64,000 nucleotides of DNA from Taudactylus pleione. Lineage: Eukaryota; Chordata; Amphibia; Anura; Myobatrachidae. Position numbers and translations under genes: made by a program. Below are positions 10,685-22,319 of this stretch, piece by piece. The stretch covers positions 14,616,501 to 14,680,500 of the forward strand of contig JAUIMM010000115.1 in assembly GCA_031769625.1 (NCBI GenBank), written 5' to 3'. Under the pieces are notes generated by a model. That model was not told the origin of the DNA, made no database searches, and saw only the letters and a program-made list of their open reading frames with translations. Each line of letters begins with the position of its first letter. The stretch's first letter is position 1.

Positions 10685-11440
10685 TATTACCTATACTGAC
10701 TTGAACACCAATCTTCTTTTACCATATTATTGTGTGATTTGTGAGCACTTGTCATTCCATTCCATCCTCCTATTTTTAAAACACACATTTCTTAGTAATG
10801 TCATTGCTGGTACTTGAACCCACAACCTCACACATTTCAGTCAGACACCTAACACATTGAGTTATTTGCTATTTAAGGGCATAGGATGTCTGGTAATTCT
10901 AATTACTGTATATGTTTAGGAAGGTCATATCTGAGAATCTGCCAGGAACACTGTTTAAGGTAAAATCAAGCTGATATGGGTATAGTCCAAATTGTATCTT
11001 TTTTTATGATTGCTTATTTCCCCTTCTTTTTGTGCATAACCTAAGTTTGCTGATGACTTATTAGTCTCATCAGTTGGTAAAGTTACTATTATGTTTTGGT
11101 CACATTTATCAATAATGAATGCTTTACCATAATTATCAAAAAAACAAAAATATCTTAATATTTTAATGGCAAATAATAGACAAATATTAAAAACAACAAA
11201 ATACTTCGTATCAAAATAGACTAAGCAATTATTTCTACTGAATACATATATATTCTCATTGCAGATGCTTTGTACTGATGACTGACTCTTGACCAGTTTT
11301 CCTAAAGCTATCAGTAGTTAAGGGTACAATGACAACTGCACATTAAAAGTAATTTTAAGATGTAACAACCACCAGGGCAAAGTCAATGTAAATATATAGG
11401 AAAAAATCATAACTTAAAAAAAAAACAACTTCATTTACAT
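10685..11440. other. No recognised features
   Basis: AT-rich sequence with no supported ORF or terminal repeat. Confidence 0.5.
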
Positions 11441-11447
11441 TAACTGG

Positions 11448-11612
11448 ACGGCAGTTCAGCTTTTAGAGATATCCATGGTTGAGCGAAGGTGTTAAATCAA
11501 ATTGACTGAGGAAGTAATTAAGTCACCTGTGCTCAACCATGGATATCTCTAACACCTAAACTGTTGGGGAGCCTTGAGGACCGCGTTCGGGAACCTCTGG
11601 TTTAGACAGTTT
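11448..11612. mobile_element. Diverged hAT MITE fragment
   Basis: It is related to the intact hAT MITE at 55,641. It shares AAGTCACCTGTGCTCAAC and GAGCCTTGAGGACCGCG-type sequence and ends near GGGAACCTCTGG. An internal inverted pair, TTAGAGATATCCATGGTTGAG / CTCAACCATGGATATCTC, forms a stem. The outer left terminus is lost. Confidence 0.6.
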
Positions 11613-13320
11613 GAACTCATGGCTTCCAAAAGCTTCCATCTAATAATTAAAAGCACTAGGATGAAGACTGTTCAGTTCTAGCCTGAAAATAATAGTGACT
11701 GAAATGGTAAGTTACTAAACTCCAGCAAAAATGACCTTCAAGAAATATACTAAGCAACTGTCCCACATCTAACAAGTGGTTTTCGTGCACACTACAGAAC
11801 ATCTCTCTGAAAGGTGGAACCCTCTTCCAGGATGACATTGGCATCTGTGCTGGTATAAAACAAGATGCTGATATATCATTGTCTGGTCAATGGGTTCATT
11901 CCATAAAATTTGCATAGTGCAGAGACACGGAACACATTTCAGGTGCAATTTATTAATCCGATGCTTTTGGAGCCACACAAAAACCCAGCTGCTGTTTAAA
12001 GGTTTTTCTCCCTTACTGTCAGCCTAATGTTGCCAGTGAGCAGGCATAGCATCATGCACATCCTGATTACACTAGTAGGAGATCTTGGGAAGCCTCTCCA
12101 GCTTTGCAAGTCCCTTATTGATGGGTACAGGGTAACATTTCAATATGGGGTTAACTATTGGTGGGGAGCAAAGATTGTGCAGACACCACAGTCCACATAG
12201 TAGGCTATGGGGAAGCAATGACCAGCAAATATCTGCAGGAGAAATTAGTTTAAGGAATTGACAACGACTTCCAAAAAAGTGGTACCACAAGACCTGTGTA
12301 TCACCTATAGCGTGTACATGCTGGAAATTCCATTCGGAGAGTTTCATTATCAACTCTCTTAGTCAGATCCCTGTTGATAATCTATTACGTAGCTGAGGTT
12401 GCTATAAAGGAACTGACATACTAAACTTTACAAAATGTAATAGAAATAATTGATTAAATCATATAAAATTTTCCTCTCAGTAGTCTGGTGTATAGAATGC
12501 AAACAGAAATAAATATTATTACCAAAAAATGACCATTTAGCCACTACTATCCTGGTTAGTCTATGCTTAAAAAAAATCCTCAAAAACTTCTGAAAAGCTG
12601 AAAACTACCACTTATATTTCATGACTTTTTTGTAACAAGTACAAGGATATATGAAAATACTAAAGGCAAAGATCTGTCATCGCTGAGGGTTTTTCTTTCA
12701 TTAATTTCGTAATACAGGAAAAGAATCTTTTCCATGAAATGTGCAGACACTTGTCTGTTAAATTGCTGTAAATGACATGAATCGTGTGGTGTGATAAAAG
12801 CAGATGCAGCACTCAATGAAAAGACCAAAGAGAACACACGGGAGCTTAACCTAGAGATACAAGTGTATGATTCAGGAACTCATTCTTAAGTCTGTGCCGA
12901 GAATTTTGGTAGGTAACTTTATAACAAGTTCAGCCTTTTCAAATTTAGAGGAGAAATGATAGTAAAACTAATTGGCATATAGAGGGAAAAAAACATATAC
13001 CTAAGAACAATATGCTTGAGATTAGCTTCCGCATAAATCACAGTATGTATATCACAATCCACCTTACACAAAATCATTCAGTTATACAGCAAAATTCTGC
13101 ACCAACAAGGTACAACTTATATCCCATGTCTAATGTGCTACTTAGAGAGATGGCTAGCCTTCATAGCAAACATATTTCCTCATTCATTCTTAAAGACGGG
13201 ACACAGATTTGGAAAATTGATACCTAAATCATTTTAAAACACTTGTACAATATACCATTAACTAGGGGCCATTTAGAGGCACACTAAGGAATTTGCCTGT
13301 ATATTACATCACATGAACCA
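11613..13320. other. No recognised features
   Basis: Short ORFs on both strands (for example at 12,072-12,353 on the minus strand) have no recognisable domain and no supporting context. I see no gene. Confidence 0.45.
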
Positions 13321-13322
13321 AT

Positions 13323-13480
13323 TCACTTATACCCCTTTCAGACATACAACCCGGGAAATTTCCTGCTCAGACCCGGGAATTTCTCCTGTGCAAATTCCCG
13401 GGTATTTGGTCGAGACCCCCCTTTCACACTACAGTGTCTACCAGGGAAATTCCCTTTCAGACAAGAGCAGGGTTTTTCTG
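13323..13480. mobile_element. Fragment with repeated ACCCGGGAAATTTC-type motifs
   Basis: CCCCTTTCAGACATACAACC is followed by several variants of CCCGGGAATTT, then CCCCTTTCACACTAC. This is the look of a DNA-transposon end with subterminal repeats, but I cannot place the superfamily or find the other end. Confidence 0.35.
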
Positions 13481-13526
13481 CTTACCATCTCTGCCGTCTG
13501 CTCCTCCTAGCCTATCCCCTCTATGG

Positions 13527-13527
13527 C

Positions 13528-13565
<38 letters not shown>
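13527..13565. repeat. (GAT)n microsatellite
   Basis: About thirteen GAT/TGA units. They give the poly-Met run in an ORF of this region, which is not a gene. Confidence 0.9.
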
Positions 13566-13639
13566 TCATCATTCAGCAGCCAAAAGCCGGCCAATCGTAA
13601 TGCAGTTTTTTTTTTTATTGTAATTTTTTTAAACATATA

Positions 13640-14414
13640 TTTTAATTCCCTGGTGGTCCAGCGGGAGTTCGGGCGGCCCGCTGTGGCACAGCCGGCCAGT
13701 GCTGGGGGTGGTGAGCAGCAGCACTGAGCGTCCTATAGGGGGAGGTTAGGTTTAGAAACTAGGAGGGAGGTTAGGTTCAGGCACCAGGGAGGGTGGGTTA
13801 AAGTAAGGTGAGGGGAAGGATTCAAGATGCTGGGTTGAGATTTTGACCCCTGGGATCCCAAGCTCTATCATCCCGTACCATCCCCCAAAAAGCTTTGCTA
13901 TAGTTCAAGACTGATTACTCCACTCCTTACAATGAAATGATATAGCTTACCTTCGTGAAAATGCTGCCACAGATATTTTCATACATTGTAAGAACGGATG
14001 TCAAAACCTAATAATCACAGAGTCTCGATGGTAATAAAGTATGCTCAGAAATATGTATAATCAGAGAGTGATGCAAACTATACCTGATACACAGTGCCAT
14101 TAACATGTCTGCATTCAGCTTTAAACATAGAGTACTACTCTGGAGTTCCACTCCACACTTGGCAACGCAATTCACACCCCTTGCGGCCTCGACTCACACT
14201 TCTTTTGTGATGGTAAATGCAGAATATAGCTACACTCACCGCGGCTAATTAAAATCAAATTTTGTCACCTACATAGTGAAGTCACTCCTGCATTTTCTTA
14301 CCCACTTAAAAGTACATGGGCTATACCCTTATACCATTATATAGTCTAGGAACAATCAATAAAGTAACTGTGGTTCTTCAAATGGGCCCCAGACCTGAAA
14401 AAACATGACTCTAT
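13640..14414. other. GC-rich patch with GGTTAGG-type phrases, then unremarkable DNA
   Basis: Between about 13,737 and 13,810 the phrase GGGAGGTTAGGTT recurs three times, similar to the G-rich repeats at 61.1-61.4 kb. The rest shows nothing I can name. Confidence 0.4.
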
Positions 14415-14990
14415 GGGCCTGATTCTGAGTTGCACACAATCCACACTCAATGCTGATGTTCACACAGTTAAGCGATTACTTGCAAGTAGTTGAGCAATCA
14501 TTTGCAGCTGTGTAATGCAAAAAGTTCTGCAAACCCCTACAGCATATGCGTGTATGCACAAAGGTGCTGTTGTGATTGGGACAGACAGTATCAGAAAGAT
14601 AGCAGAAAAGTGATGAGCGTTCCTGGGCAGTGACTTGAAGTGAACACAAAAAAATCCATTACATAGGGGTGCTGTGGGCATGTCAATGTACGTAACTATG
14701 TTCCCAGGTGCAGTTTCTCCTTCTGACCATGGCCTGGAAAAGAGGCCATGGCCAGATGGAGAAACTGCACCTGCCATAGGGCTCATATAATTTTTGATGC
14801 TGCGACCGATGGTGGTACATAAGGACACACCAAATCGGTATAACAACATGTACAGGTGCTAAAAGTGGGCACAGTCAACCGTACGGATGTACACAAGGAA
14901 AGGGGTTTGTATGCCATTTGTATACACTTGCAGATGGGTGACCGCCAATAGGCAAACAGTCTACATCAATTTAAATTATAGAATAAAGGG
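14415..14990. mobile_element. MITE-like sequence with GGGCCTGATTC left end
   Basis: The left end GGGCCTGATTCTGAG resembles the ends of the MITEs at 28,633, 31,105 and 42,168. The interior contains a strong hairpin: CAGGTGCAGTTTCTCC (14,705-14,720) pairs with GGAGAAACTGCACCTG (14,758-14,773), with an inner CCATGGCCT/AGGCCATGG stem. I could not find a matching right end, so the right boundary is a guess. Confidence 0.45.
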
Positions 14991-14999
14991 TTGAGTATG

Positions 15000-15310
15000 C
15001 GATCCCGGTGCACACAATGCCATCGGTCAGAATCCAGATCTTGAAATCCAGACGCATGCAGGTAAGTATCTTAACCCTTCCCTAAGCCTACCCCTAACCC
15101 ACCTTTCCCGCAGCCTAACCCAAGCCATCCCCTCCCACAGCCTAACTCTAACCCTCCCACTAGTGCCTAACCCTAACCGTAATACTTACCGTCGGGATTT
15201 CAGCCGCCGGGATTCTGGTGCTGGGACTCTGAGTGCCGGCACTGCGTACACTGGGATGCCGACTACATCCCGTATTAAAGGATATCGCCTTGTAGACTTG
15301 CATACATTGC
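15000..15310. repeat. C-rich TAACCC-like repeat segment within a GGATCCCGG/CGGGATTTC-bounded element
   Basis: The phrases CCTAACCC, CCCTAACC and AGCCTAAC recur between 15,071 and 15,180. Flanks contain ATCCCGG and the inverted CGGGAT. The segment resembles, in the opposite orientation, the GGTTAGGG region at 60.95-61.49 kb, including a GGTAAGTAT/ATACTTACC pair in both. Confidence 0.5.
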
Positions 15311-16012
15311 TAACTGACCACCCTTTTGAATTTTCAGATTACATAATTTATAAAATGACAGGGCAAACACAACACTATAGCAGTAAATGATATAACCTAC
15401 GTTTCATAAACTATTACATCACCCAGTAAATGTATCCCCATCAGTAAGTACATCGAACATCACCCTGATGTAACAATTTCTATCACCATATAACCAAGTC
15501 AATCACGATAACTTTAGGCTTCTGGACCAACATTTACTGTCCATTATACAATACCATCACATCATTTCTACCACAAACACTGTAAACTCTGCAAATACAG
15601 TAAAAACATCATTTTGAAAATATAAGCCACTTACATTCGTAACAGACATCACATATAATCCATACATGGGATTGACATACATTTTGCAAAAATTGTATCC
15701 ATATTAGTTACATGCTGAATTACATAAATATCAATCCCACATTACAAGATCATAAATAGATTAATTACATATCAGTTAATTGCAAATGCGTCCCTTCAAA
15801 AAAGACCATGGCGATTTATATCGGTATGACTATTTTGATTATTTTATTCTGACTCCGTTATGAAGACAATCTGTCTTTTCATTTCTTATTTTACCCAAGT
15901 AAGTTGTATTTTGTATTTTTAGGGGCATATAGGTGATGCTTTTGCTAAGACACTGGGACAAGACAACATAACATATATAAATTGAACAGCAATCACGCAC
16001 AGTGTAATCTAA
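15310..16012. other. No recognised features
   Basis: AT-rich, with no supported ORF or terminal repeat. Confidence 0.5.
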
Positions 16013-16130
16013 GGGGTATATTTACTAAAGTGCAGGTTTTTAGAAGTTGAGATGTTGCCCATAGCAACCATTCAGATGCTATTCAACATTAATCTAGCAC
16101 CTTCTACTCGCACTTCAGTAAATATATCTC
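16013..16130. mobile_element. 118-bp MITE with TAA target duplication
   Basis: The ends GGGGTATATTTACT and, inverted, GAGATATATTTACT are flanked by TAA at 16,010-16,012 and 16,131-16,133. The 3-bp TAA duplication fits PIF/Harbinger-type insertion. Confidence 0.7.
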
Positions 16131-17246
16131 TAATAATTATTCCTGGACAGCTCTTCTCCCCCTTTCTTACCCCTGTCATCACATGAACAGGAAAGAGGCA
16201 CAGTAGACTTTCTGCTCTAATAAGACTGACAGCTGGGGGCTCTCCAAAGGCTGTAAAAGATGGGGTTTGACGTTGGGGATACCAAGAGCCTAAGGGAAGG
16301 ATACAATCATTGTAAAACATTTTCTAAATCATTATTTGCAAAGTTCATCCTCATCCTAAAGTAAAAATATGACTGAAGTACTTGAGGTGAGGAGTCAGAA
16401 TCTCTCATCTACAGTATCATTTTATGGTGCGATTTATAATTAAAATACTCATGTCTTGAGATACTGTGGAAGTTTGGCATTTATGGTATGGAATTTAATT
16501 AATCTGTTATATTTTCTTGATGTAGTGGCAGTGTATTTTTAGTTAAGATGTTTTCAAGTATTAGTCCAAATAGAGAGCAAGAAAATAGATAGAAAAGAAA
16601 AACAAGTCAATTGTAGAATAGAAATTATAATTGGTATTTAACGAGCCATGTAGAATGGTATTATTTTATCAATGTGATTTTAATTGATCTTATTTTAGAC
16701 ATTCCTAATTTAATTGGCAATCAACAAATTATGTTCTACATGTGTATATAACAGAAACATCTCTGTTACAGTTGTTATGATATATGGGCAGTAGTAACAG
16801 AGGATTAGATTAGTTCAAAGTAATTGGGTCTTTTAACAGCTATGTGGACAAAATATCTACACAAATGCAGGAAATAAATGTATATGAAAGAAAACACAGG
16901 AAAACCTCAAAGAATTACCATCTGGTATGCAGACTTGTCTTCTAAAATGACACAGAGCACTTTATAATTGGCACTTTACCCCACTCCTTGCCCCACCATC
17001 TTTGTTCTTATTACACTATTGTCAGTCTTTCTTTCATATGTATTATTACACCGCAACCATGATGACATAATCCATATCCAAAAGAGAAACACGCCAGTCC
17101 AATCAAAGGTATTTACTAATCCAGGAACCCTTTACAGACAAGCAAAACTATTCTTTTTTGGTATGAACAGTATCATATACATACTTCTACCATATTTACA
17201 CTCTTAAATATTACACTATTAGGTGTATGTCCTTTCTCTAACTATA
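16131..17246. other. No recognised features
   Basis: AT-rich sequence. Short ORFs only, none with a domain I recognise. Confidence 0.5.
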
Positions 17247-17248
17247 TA

Positions 17249-17249
<1 letters not shown>

Positions 17250-17289
<40 letters not shown>
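17250..17289. repeat. (TA)n tract, left of solo LTR
   Basis: Continuous TA dinucleotides directly abutting the LTR start at 17,290. Confidence 0.9.
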
Positions 17290-17292
<3 letters not shown>

Positions 17293-17895
17293 GATAGGAT
17301 CACTGGTAAAGTGGTCTGTGGCAGGTACATTGGTCCCAGATTCCTGTCTTATGTGTTCTAAACCCCCAGGAGAAAGTCTGCACTGTAGCAGGCTTGAGTT
17401 TCGGCTTTTTGAAAAGCCGGTTTGGGACCTGGGGGTTGTGGGTGAGAGGAGAGGGAGGGCTCCACCCACGGCCACTCCAGGTTTTGGTTCTCGCAGCCTG
17501 GTAACAGGCTTGATTGGGTTCCCACCTGAGAGTGGCCAATATAAGCCTAGTGTGTTGAGGGCTGATTGTCTCACCTGGGAGAGCAGACAGGGAGTTTGCT
17601 CAGAGACACTTGGAAAACCTATCTGTGAGTACTGTGCTGTGCTTTGTTGCTGGCGAGGGCATTAGGCCCTGCCAGGTTCTGGTAGTGAGGGGACTACCTG
17701 TGAAGTTAGTGCCCCGACAGGGCTAGGATTTACGTTTATGTTTTCTTTGTGTTATTTCTGACATTGTACAATAAAGACTGGCGCCGACCAGCTTGTACTT
17801 GCATCCAGACTGGTGTGCTGCTTCCCTGCTGCTGTGTGTGTGTGTAAGGAAGGAGTCCTCTACCCAGGAGAGGGACCCCCTAACCTAACTGTGTC

Positions 17896-17898
<3 letters not shown>
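17290..17898 (+). mobile_element. Solo LTR of a retrotransposon inserted in a (TA)n tract
   Basis: The 609-bp segment begins TGTGATAGG and ends GTGTCACA, so the termini are inverted copies. It carries an AATATAAGCC box near 17,538 that could serve as a TATA element and a CAATAAAGA polyadenylation signal near 17,770, in the right order for U3-R-U5. Both flanks are TA repeats, so a 4-6 bp ATAT target duplication is likely but cannot be delimited. No internal coding region remains. The minus-strand and plus-strand ORFs inside are shadows. Confidence 0.8.

Positions 17899-17927
<29 letters not shown>
17899..17927. repeat. (TA)n tract between solo LTR and PLE-A
   Basis: Fourteen or so TA units separate the LTR from the 3' end of PLE-A. 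Confidence 0.9.
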
Positions 17928-17931
<4 letters not shown>

Positions 17932-18004
17932 ACAAATAAATTGCACCACTCCAAGACTAGTTGCATGAGAAACGAGTTGTATTGCATAAGACATCCATGT
18001 AGAA

Positions 18005-18043
18005 ACCAATGTTTCAAAGCCTCCAGGCTTTTTTATCAAGGTC
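18005..18043 (-). ncRNA. Hammerhead-like motif at the PLE-A 3' end
   Basis: On the minus strand the order is CTTGATAAA (in the CUGAUGA place), stem II AAAGCC/GGCTTT with loop TGGA, then GAAACATTGG. The layout matches PLE hammerheads. The core is diverged. Confidence 0.5.
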
Positions 18044-18547
18044 CATAGAAAATCACATACAAAAAAACAAACAACAACCTTCTTACCTTAAGTAGGTGGT
18101 GACACACGCTGATCTGCTGCAGACCGGGGAGAGGGGACGCACCACGCGGGTCTCCCATGATGAAGTCATCATAGCACAGCCGGGTTGTCAAAGCAATCGG
18201 CCAGTTGCCGGAAAAGTCTCCCCGGCTTGCAAAAACAGATCGTCGGACTGATTAGATACAGAAAATACAATATGTTACTAATGTCTGTGATGACTAAATT
18301 ATTAAACAGTTAAAGAATAACTCTACACCACCTTAACGATAATAGATATAGCAAAATACACCAATAACTTGCAGCCAAAACAGGTGTAGGAAAACTAGAT
18401 AACCAAGACTAATAAGATTCAAGTCCATAACTACGGAACATACAGTCACATTATGACAGGAATATTAACGATGCTGTAAAGTCATGTATCCAGCACAAAT
18501 CCTTGATAACAAAACGGCCCTCTTGGCACGAATAAAGAGATCCTAAG

Positions 18548-20790
18548 TTACAACATTAATGTGTTCCAATTAATTTTTTCGTTCAACCCCCTAGCGGAAA
18601 TTATGCCTAATTGATGTATCCATCTAGTCTCAAGATGCAAAAGTCTGCCCGCTCGATCCCCTCCACGAAGGGTAGCTGGAATGTGGTCTATAACCATGTG
18701 GCGAAATGAAGCAAGCGTATGACCCTGTTCTAAAAAATGCCGGGCAACCGGCTGGTCTGAATTTTTTTTTATAATGCCGATTTCATAGAAGATCGGTGGA
18801 CTGCCTTCCGTTCTCTTATAGTACGTGTGGTTTGACAAACGTAGTAAAGACCACATGGGCAAATAATGATGTATATGACAAAGGAGGACAAACAATTAAG
18901 AACAAAATTGATATTGAAATGTTTGTCCTTATGGGGATGTTTGAAAGAATCTCCTATTATCATATGGGAACAGGTAGCACAGTGTAGACATTTATAACAT
19001 CCAGGGTTCCTACTTAAAAAAGTTGGCACGATTTGTGCTTTATGAGTAAGATTAGATATGTCGGTACGGACAACACAGTCAAGGATGTTCCGACCCCTGG
19101 TATAGCACGCCATTGGAACTTTGTTTTTCAAACTCGGAAGGTCTTTATCCGTTTTAATTATTGGACATAAGGCCTTGGTGGCTCTTTGAACAACAGGGCT
19201 GGTAGTTTGGAACTCCATCTTCCAGGGAATCATATTTTTCTTGTCTTTAATTACTGGACATAATAAAGTATCTCTAGATATTTTCAGAACTTCTTCTTTA
19301 GCTTTTTTAAGAGAAGACAGATCATACCCCCTCACAAGGAACTTTTCGATGATTCTATCCACTTCAATGGCAGTTTGCTTTGGATCACTCGTAATGCGGG
19401 CTTCCCGCATAATTTGGGATTTGGGTAACCCATACTTAAGGGGTTTGGGATGATGGCTGCTTGCAAGAAGTAGGGTGTTTTTATCTGTCGGTTTACAGAA
19501 CACTCCTGTAGAATTTTTGCCATCAATAATCGACACTTGCACATCATGATAATTAAGCGTTAATCGATCATACTGAAACGTAAATTTGATAAGTGACTCT
19601 GCAGCATTAACTTGAGACATCGGTTGTACCAACAGCTCCTCGCCTCCAGTCCATAGTACAAACAAATCATCTATATAGTGTGAATATAATAAAATATGTT
19701 TCGAAATAGATAGATCTGAAAACAACAATTTCTGTTCTTCTTGAAACATAAAACGTTCGCATAGGAAGGTGCGACGTTACTGCCCGTAGCACAACCAGAT
19801 AGTTGCTGGTAAAATGCACCATTGTACATAAAATAGTTCCTGGTCAAAGTAAGCTCTAAAAGTTTCAAAACAAGTTACTTATCGAAACTGGTCATCTGTT
19901 GTTGAAACAAGAAGTTTCGCATTGCTTCCAATCCTCCTACATGTGGTATAGACGTGTAGAGGCTATTGATGTCCATGGTACAGATGAGGGTGTTGTCAGG
20001 TACAGAGCTGAGGGTTTGAAGTAACACTAGGAAGCTGGTCGTGTCTTTAATATATGTTGATTGTTGCATCACTATCGGTTGAAGTATGGTGTCCAAAAAT
20101 TTTGAAATAGGTTGATGCAATGATTTTCTCGCCGATATAATCAGTCAGCTGGGCGGAGAAGTCAAGTCCTTGTGGATTTTGGGCACCGTGTATATAATAG
20201 GGACTACTGGAAAGTCTTCACTTAACGCCTTATGTAATTTGTCAGAAATTAGACCTTCAGTTTTTGCTGCAGCCAATATATCATCCAATTATTTTTTAAT
20301 CTGCTGAGTTGGGTCGTGTCTCAGTCGTTTGTAGGTATTCTCATCGGCGAGTTGTCTCTCCAGCTCCTGGCGATACTGGTCTAAACTTTGCACCACAATC
20401 GCCCCACCTTTGTCCGCTGGGCGTATTATAATATCACGGTATTTGCCAAGGTCTCTGAGGGCTATTCTTTCCGCCTTAGATAAGTTAGGATGTTGTTGAG
20501 TAGGAGTTTCTATGTATCTATGTACAGAATCATCAATGAGTCTGGTGAAGGTCTTTAAAGAAGCATTAGACGATTGGGGTTCGAAAGTTGACTTGCTTCT
20601 AGCAGCCAAGAAGGAATCATGGGGTCCCGGCACTAAAGAGGCCGGTTGGGATTGAAAGAACTCCTGCAGTTGTAGTTTCCTAGAAAATCGATGTAACTCC
20701 ACGTTCCATGTGAAATCGTTAAAATTGGTAAGCACAAAAGATAAGCCTTTGTTGAGGACTTCTATCTCAGTAGGTGTAAGAATCCGAGGC
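18548..20790 (-). pseudogene. PLE-A reverse transcriptase with GIY-YIG endonuclease (several frameshifts)
   Basis: On the minus strand the frame opens with TPTEIEVLNKGLSF (about 20,770), then RPADKGGAIVV (about 20,390) and the IPKVHKD-type block. Motif A MDINSLYTSIPH lies near 19,960, motif B CATGSNVAPSYANV near 19,780, and catalytic YIDD near 19,675. The Cys linker KCLHCATC (about 18,990) leads to VIYIIICPCGLYYVCQTTR, the endonuclease core, in which the usual YIG is YVC. The C-terminal block DHIPATLRGGDRAGRLL closes it near 18,640, stop at about 18,548. At least four frame changes separate these parts, so the copy is dead. Homologous to PLE-B along its whole length. Confidence 0.88.
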
Positions 20791-20803
20791 GATAAATTGT
20801 ATA

Positions 20804-21696
20804 TTAGGTTTTCTTGCGGGAGCTGGGACCTCTTCGTCCTTGCGTTTTGATGCCCCCGACGGGTGGGCGTCCTTTTGTCCTGGAGTCGACTGTGTCACTG
20901 TTTATATCCCCCAAAGGGGCCGGTTGGGGTTCCAAGATCTCATCTGACCCTCTTGTGGCGAATTCACTATCACTATTGGAGGAGTAAATCTCTCTCGCCG
21001 CATTTTCACGTCTCTGTCTCCATCCCTGCCGGGGTCTGTATGTCCCTTGTTGCTGGGATATGGGCTCAGTCCCTGTCAACCACCTATATACTTTATTATC
21101 CTCATAGTCATTAATGACTGTTATATGTTTGTTCTTCTTAAATTTCATTAAGTTCCTCCTATGATCATCACAAAGAGACTGAAGTTTGTGCCACCAATCT
21201 TTATTACGATCCTGTTCGAGGTCAGTTTTATACTTGGTTTCCAGTAGCTCAATCTTAGTTCTAGTTAAATTAAGTTTGCGGCCAGCTTCTTCTAGAACTA
21301 GAAGCATGAGATCCATACTACATTTATTTAATACACCCACCCATTTGCGGCAGAAATCGGGATAATATCGGCCGATAGTGGGTGAATTGCGGACTCTAAA
21401 TCCCCGAGGGATCATCTGTTCTCGATAGTACTCCGACAAGGAAATGCCGTGGAGAAGATAATCTTTTTAAGTTTAATCAATTGATGGTATATATCCTCCA
21501 ATCCATCCGCTTTATCTGATGCTGGCCATGTTTCCATAAACAAGATGGTGTTAGCTTCGTCATCTGTAAAGCTGTGTAAGGAACCCTTCATAAAGAAGAT
21601 CCCTCTGCAGCCAGCTGGTTCACCTGATGTAGGTTTATGTGTTGTATAATCCATAATGAAATTCAGTCCTGAAAAAGCGTGTGTGTCAATTGACAC
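20804..21696 (-). pseudogene. PLE-A ORF1 (N-terminal domain, charged tail)
   Basis: Two overlapping frames make one ancestral ORF. The first (21,696-21,412) contains FTDDEANTILF and LEDIYHQLIKLKK. The second (21,439-20,804) starts at ISLSEYY and IPRGFRVRNSPTIG, then CRKWVGVLNKCSMDLM, a heptad-like helix, and an Arg/Ser-rich tail ending SSRKKT. The same blocks occur in PLE-B (IPRGLRVRN, KKWVGILNKCSMDL), so the domain is conserved between families. I do not recognise a named domain; helix prediction and the basic tail suggest an RNA- or DNA-binding accessory. RT starts just downstream in the -1 frame. Confidence 0.6.
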
Positions 21697-21709
21697 AGAT
21701 CTTATCTTG

Positions 21710-21713
<4 letters not shown>

Positions 21714-21744
<31 letters not shown>
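21714..21744. repeat. (TA)n tract at the 5' end of PLE-A
   Basis: TA repeat between PLE-A and PLE-C. Confidence 0.9.
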
Positions 21745-21746
<2 letters not shown>

Positions 21747-22274
21747 GAAAAGAGGTGGAAGACAGCGCCTCCTAGTGCAGTAATTTTAAGGTACAAATAA
21801 AAGATCCTTCACCAGGACTTATCACCCTCTATGTGCAGGAGGTGTACCTTATATGGTGGAATACACCACTTGATAATTAACATATAATAACTCCACTAGC
21901 AACCATCAGATCCTTATCCTTTTGGCACAGTTCTGTGATTAAACATCCAGTAAGGCTGGGTGAGTCTGGGAGCTCATGTCAGGCCTAAGAGATTCTTCGA
22001 GCAATTCAATATCAGATCCGAGAACCATAAAGGCGATGAGCAGCAGGACATGAAATAACCTCCTCAGGGTAAGGGAAAGCCGAGATCACCAACATGAAGC
22101 CACAGGGAAGGGGGGCAGACAAGGAGCGAGGTTCGGGTGCCCGGCTCAGGCCCACACACTTGGAAGTCCTTCCCAGTGGCTCTAATGAAAAAATAGAATA
22201 GAAAACAGGAATATATTCCGACGTTTCGGAGCTCAGTTTATTGCCCTATCCTCAAGGTACAAACAGGCAATACA

Positions 22275-22281
<7 letters not shown>
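21745..22281 (-). mobile_element. PLE-C, terminal fragment of another PLE family
   Basis: About 540 bp between two TA tracts, with a PLE-type hammerhead motif at its right part on the minus strand. There is no coding sequence. The terminus differs from PLE-A and PLE-B, so it is a separate family or subfamily. Confidence 0.6.
22218..22256 (-). ncRNA. Hammerhead-like motif of PLE-C
   Basis: On the minus strand: CTTGAGGATAGGGC, a short stem-forming GAGCTCC, then GAAACGTCGG. The GAAAC and upstream CTTGAGGA parallel PLE-B (CCTGAGGA). Confidence 0.45.

Positions 22282-22318
<37 letters not shown>
22282..22318. repeat. (TA)n tract at the PLE-B inverted tail
   Basis: Longest TA tract in the nest, abutting the 3' end of the inverted PLE-B tail at 22,319. 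Confidence 0.9.

Positions 22319-22319
<1 letters not shown>

Larger units (their letters stand above)
17928..21713 (-). mobile_element. PLE-A, near-complete minus-strand Penelope-like element
   Basis: Nearly 3.8 kb lying between two TA tracts. Reading on the minus strand there is an N-terminal ORF, ORF1, RT, a Cys linker, a GIY-YIG endonuclease, a GTAAGA site at 18,081-18,086 and a hammerhead-like motif at 18,005-18,043, then the TA tract. Coding regions carry several frameshifts. I saw no flanking pseudo-LTR copy, unlike PLE-B. Confidence 0.85.

Noticed and set aside
13434..13727. ORF with a poly-Met run
   Set aside because: The run is a (GAT)n microsatellite.
21412..21696. Programmed frameshift between the first two N-terminal frames in PLE-A and PLE-B
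   Set aside because: The shift is in different directions in the two families and falls at decayed sites, so simple indels explain it.
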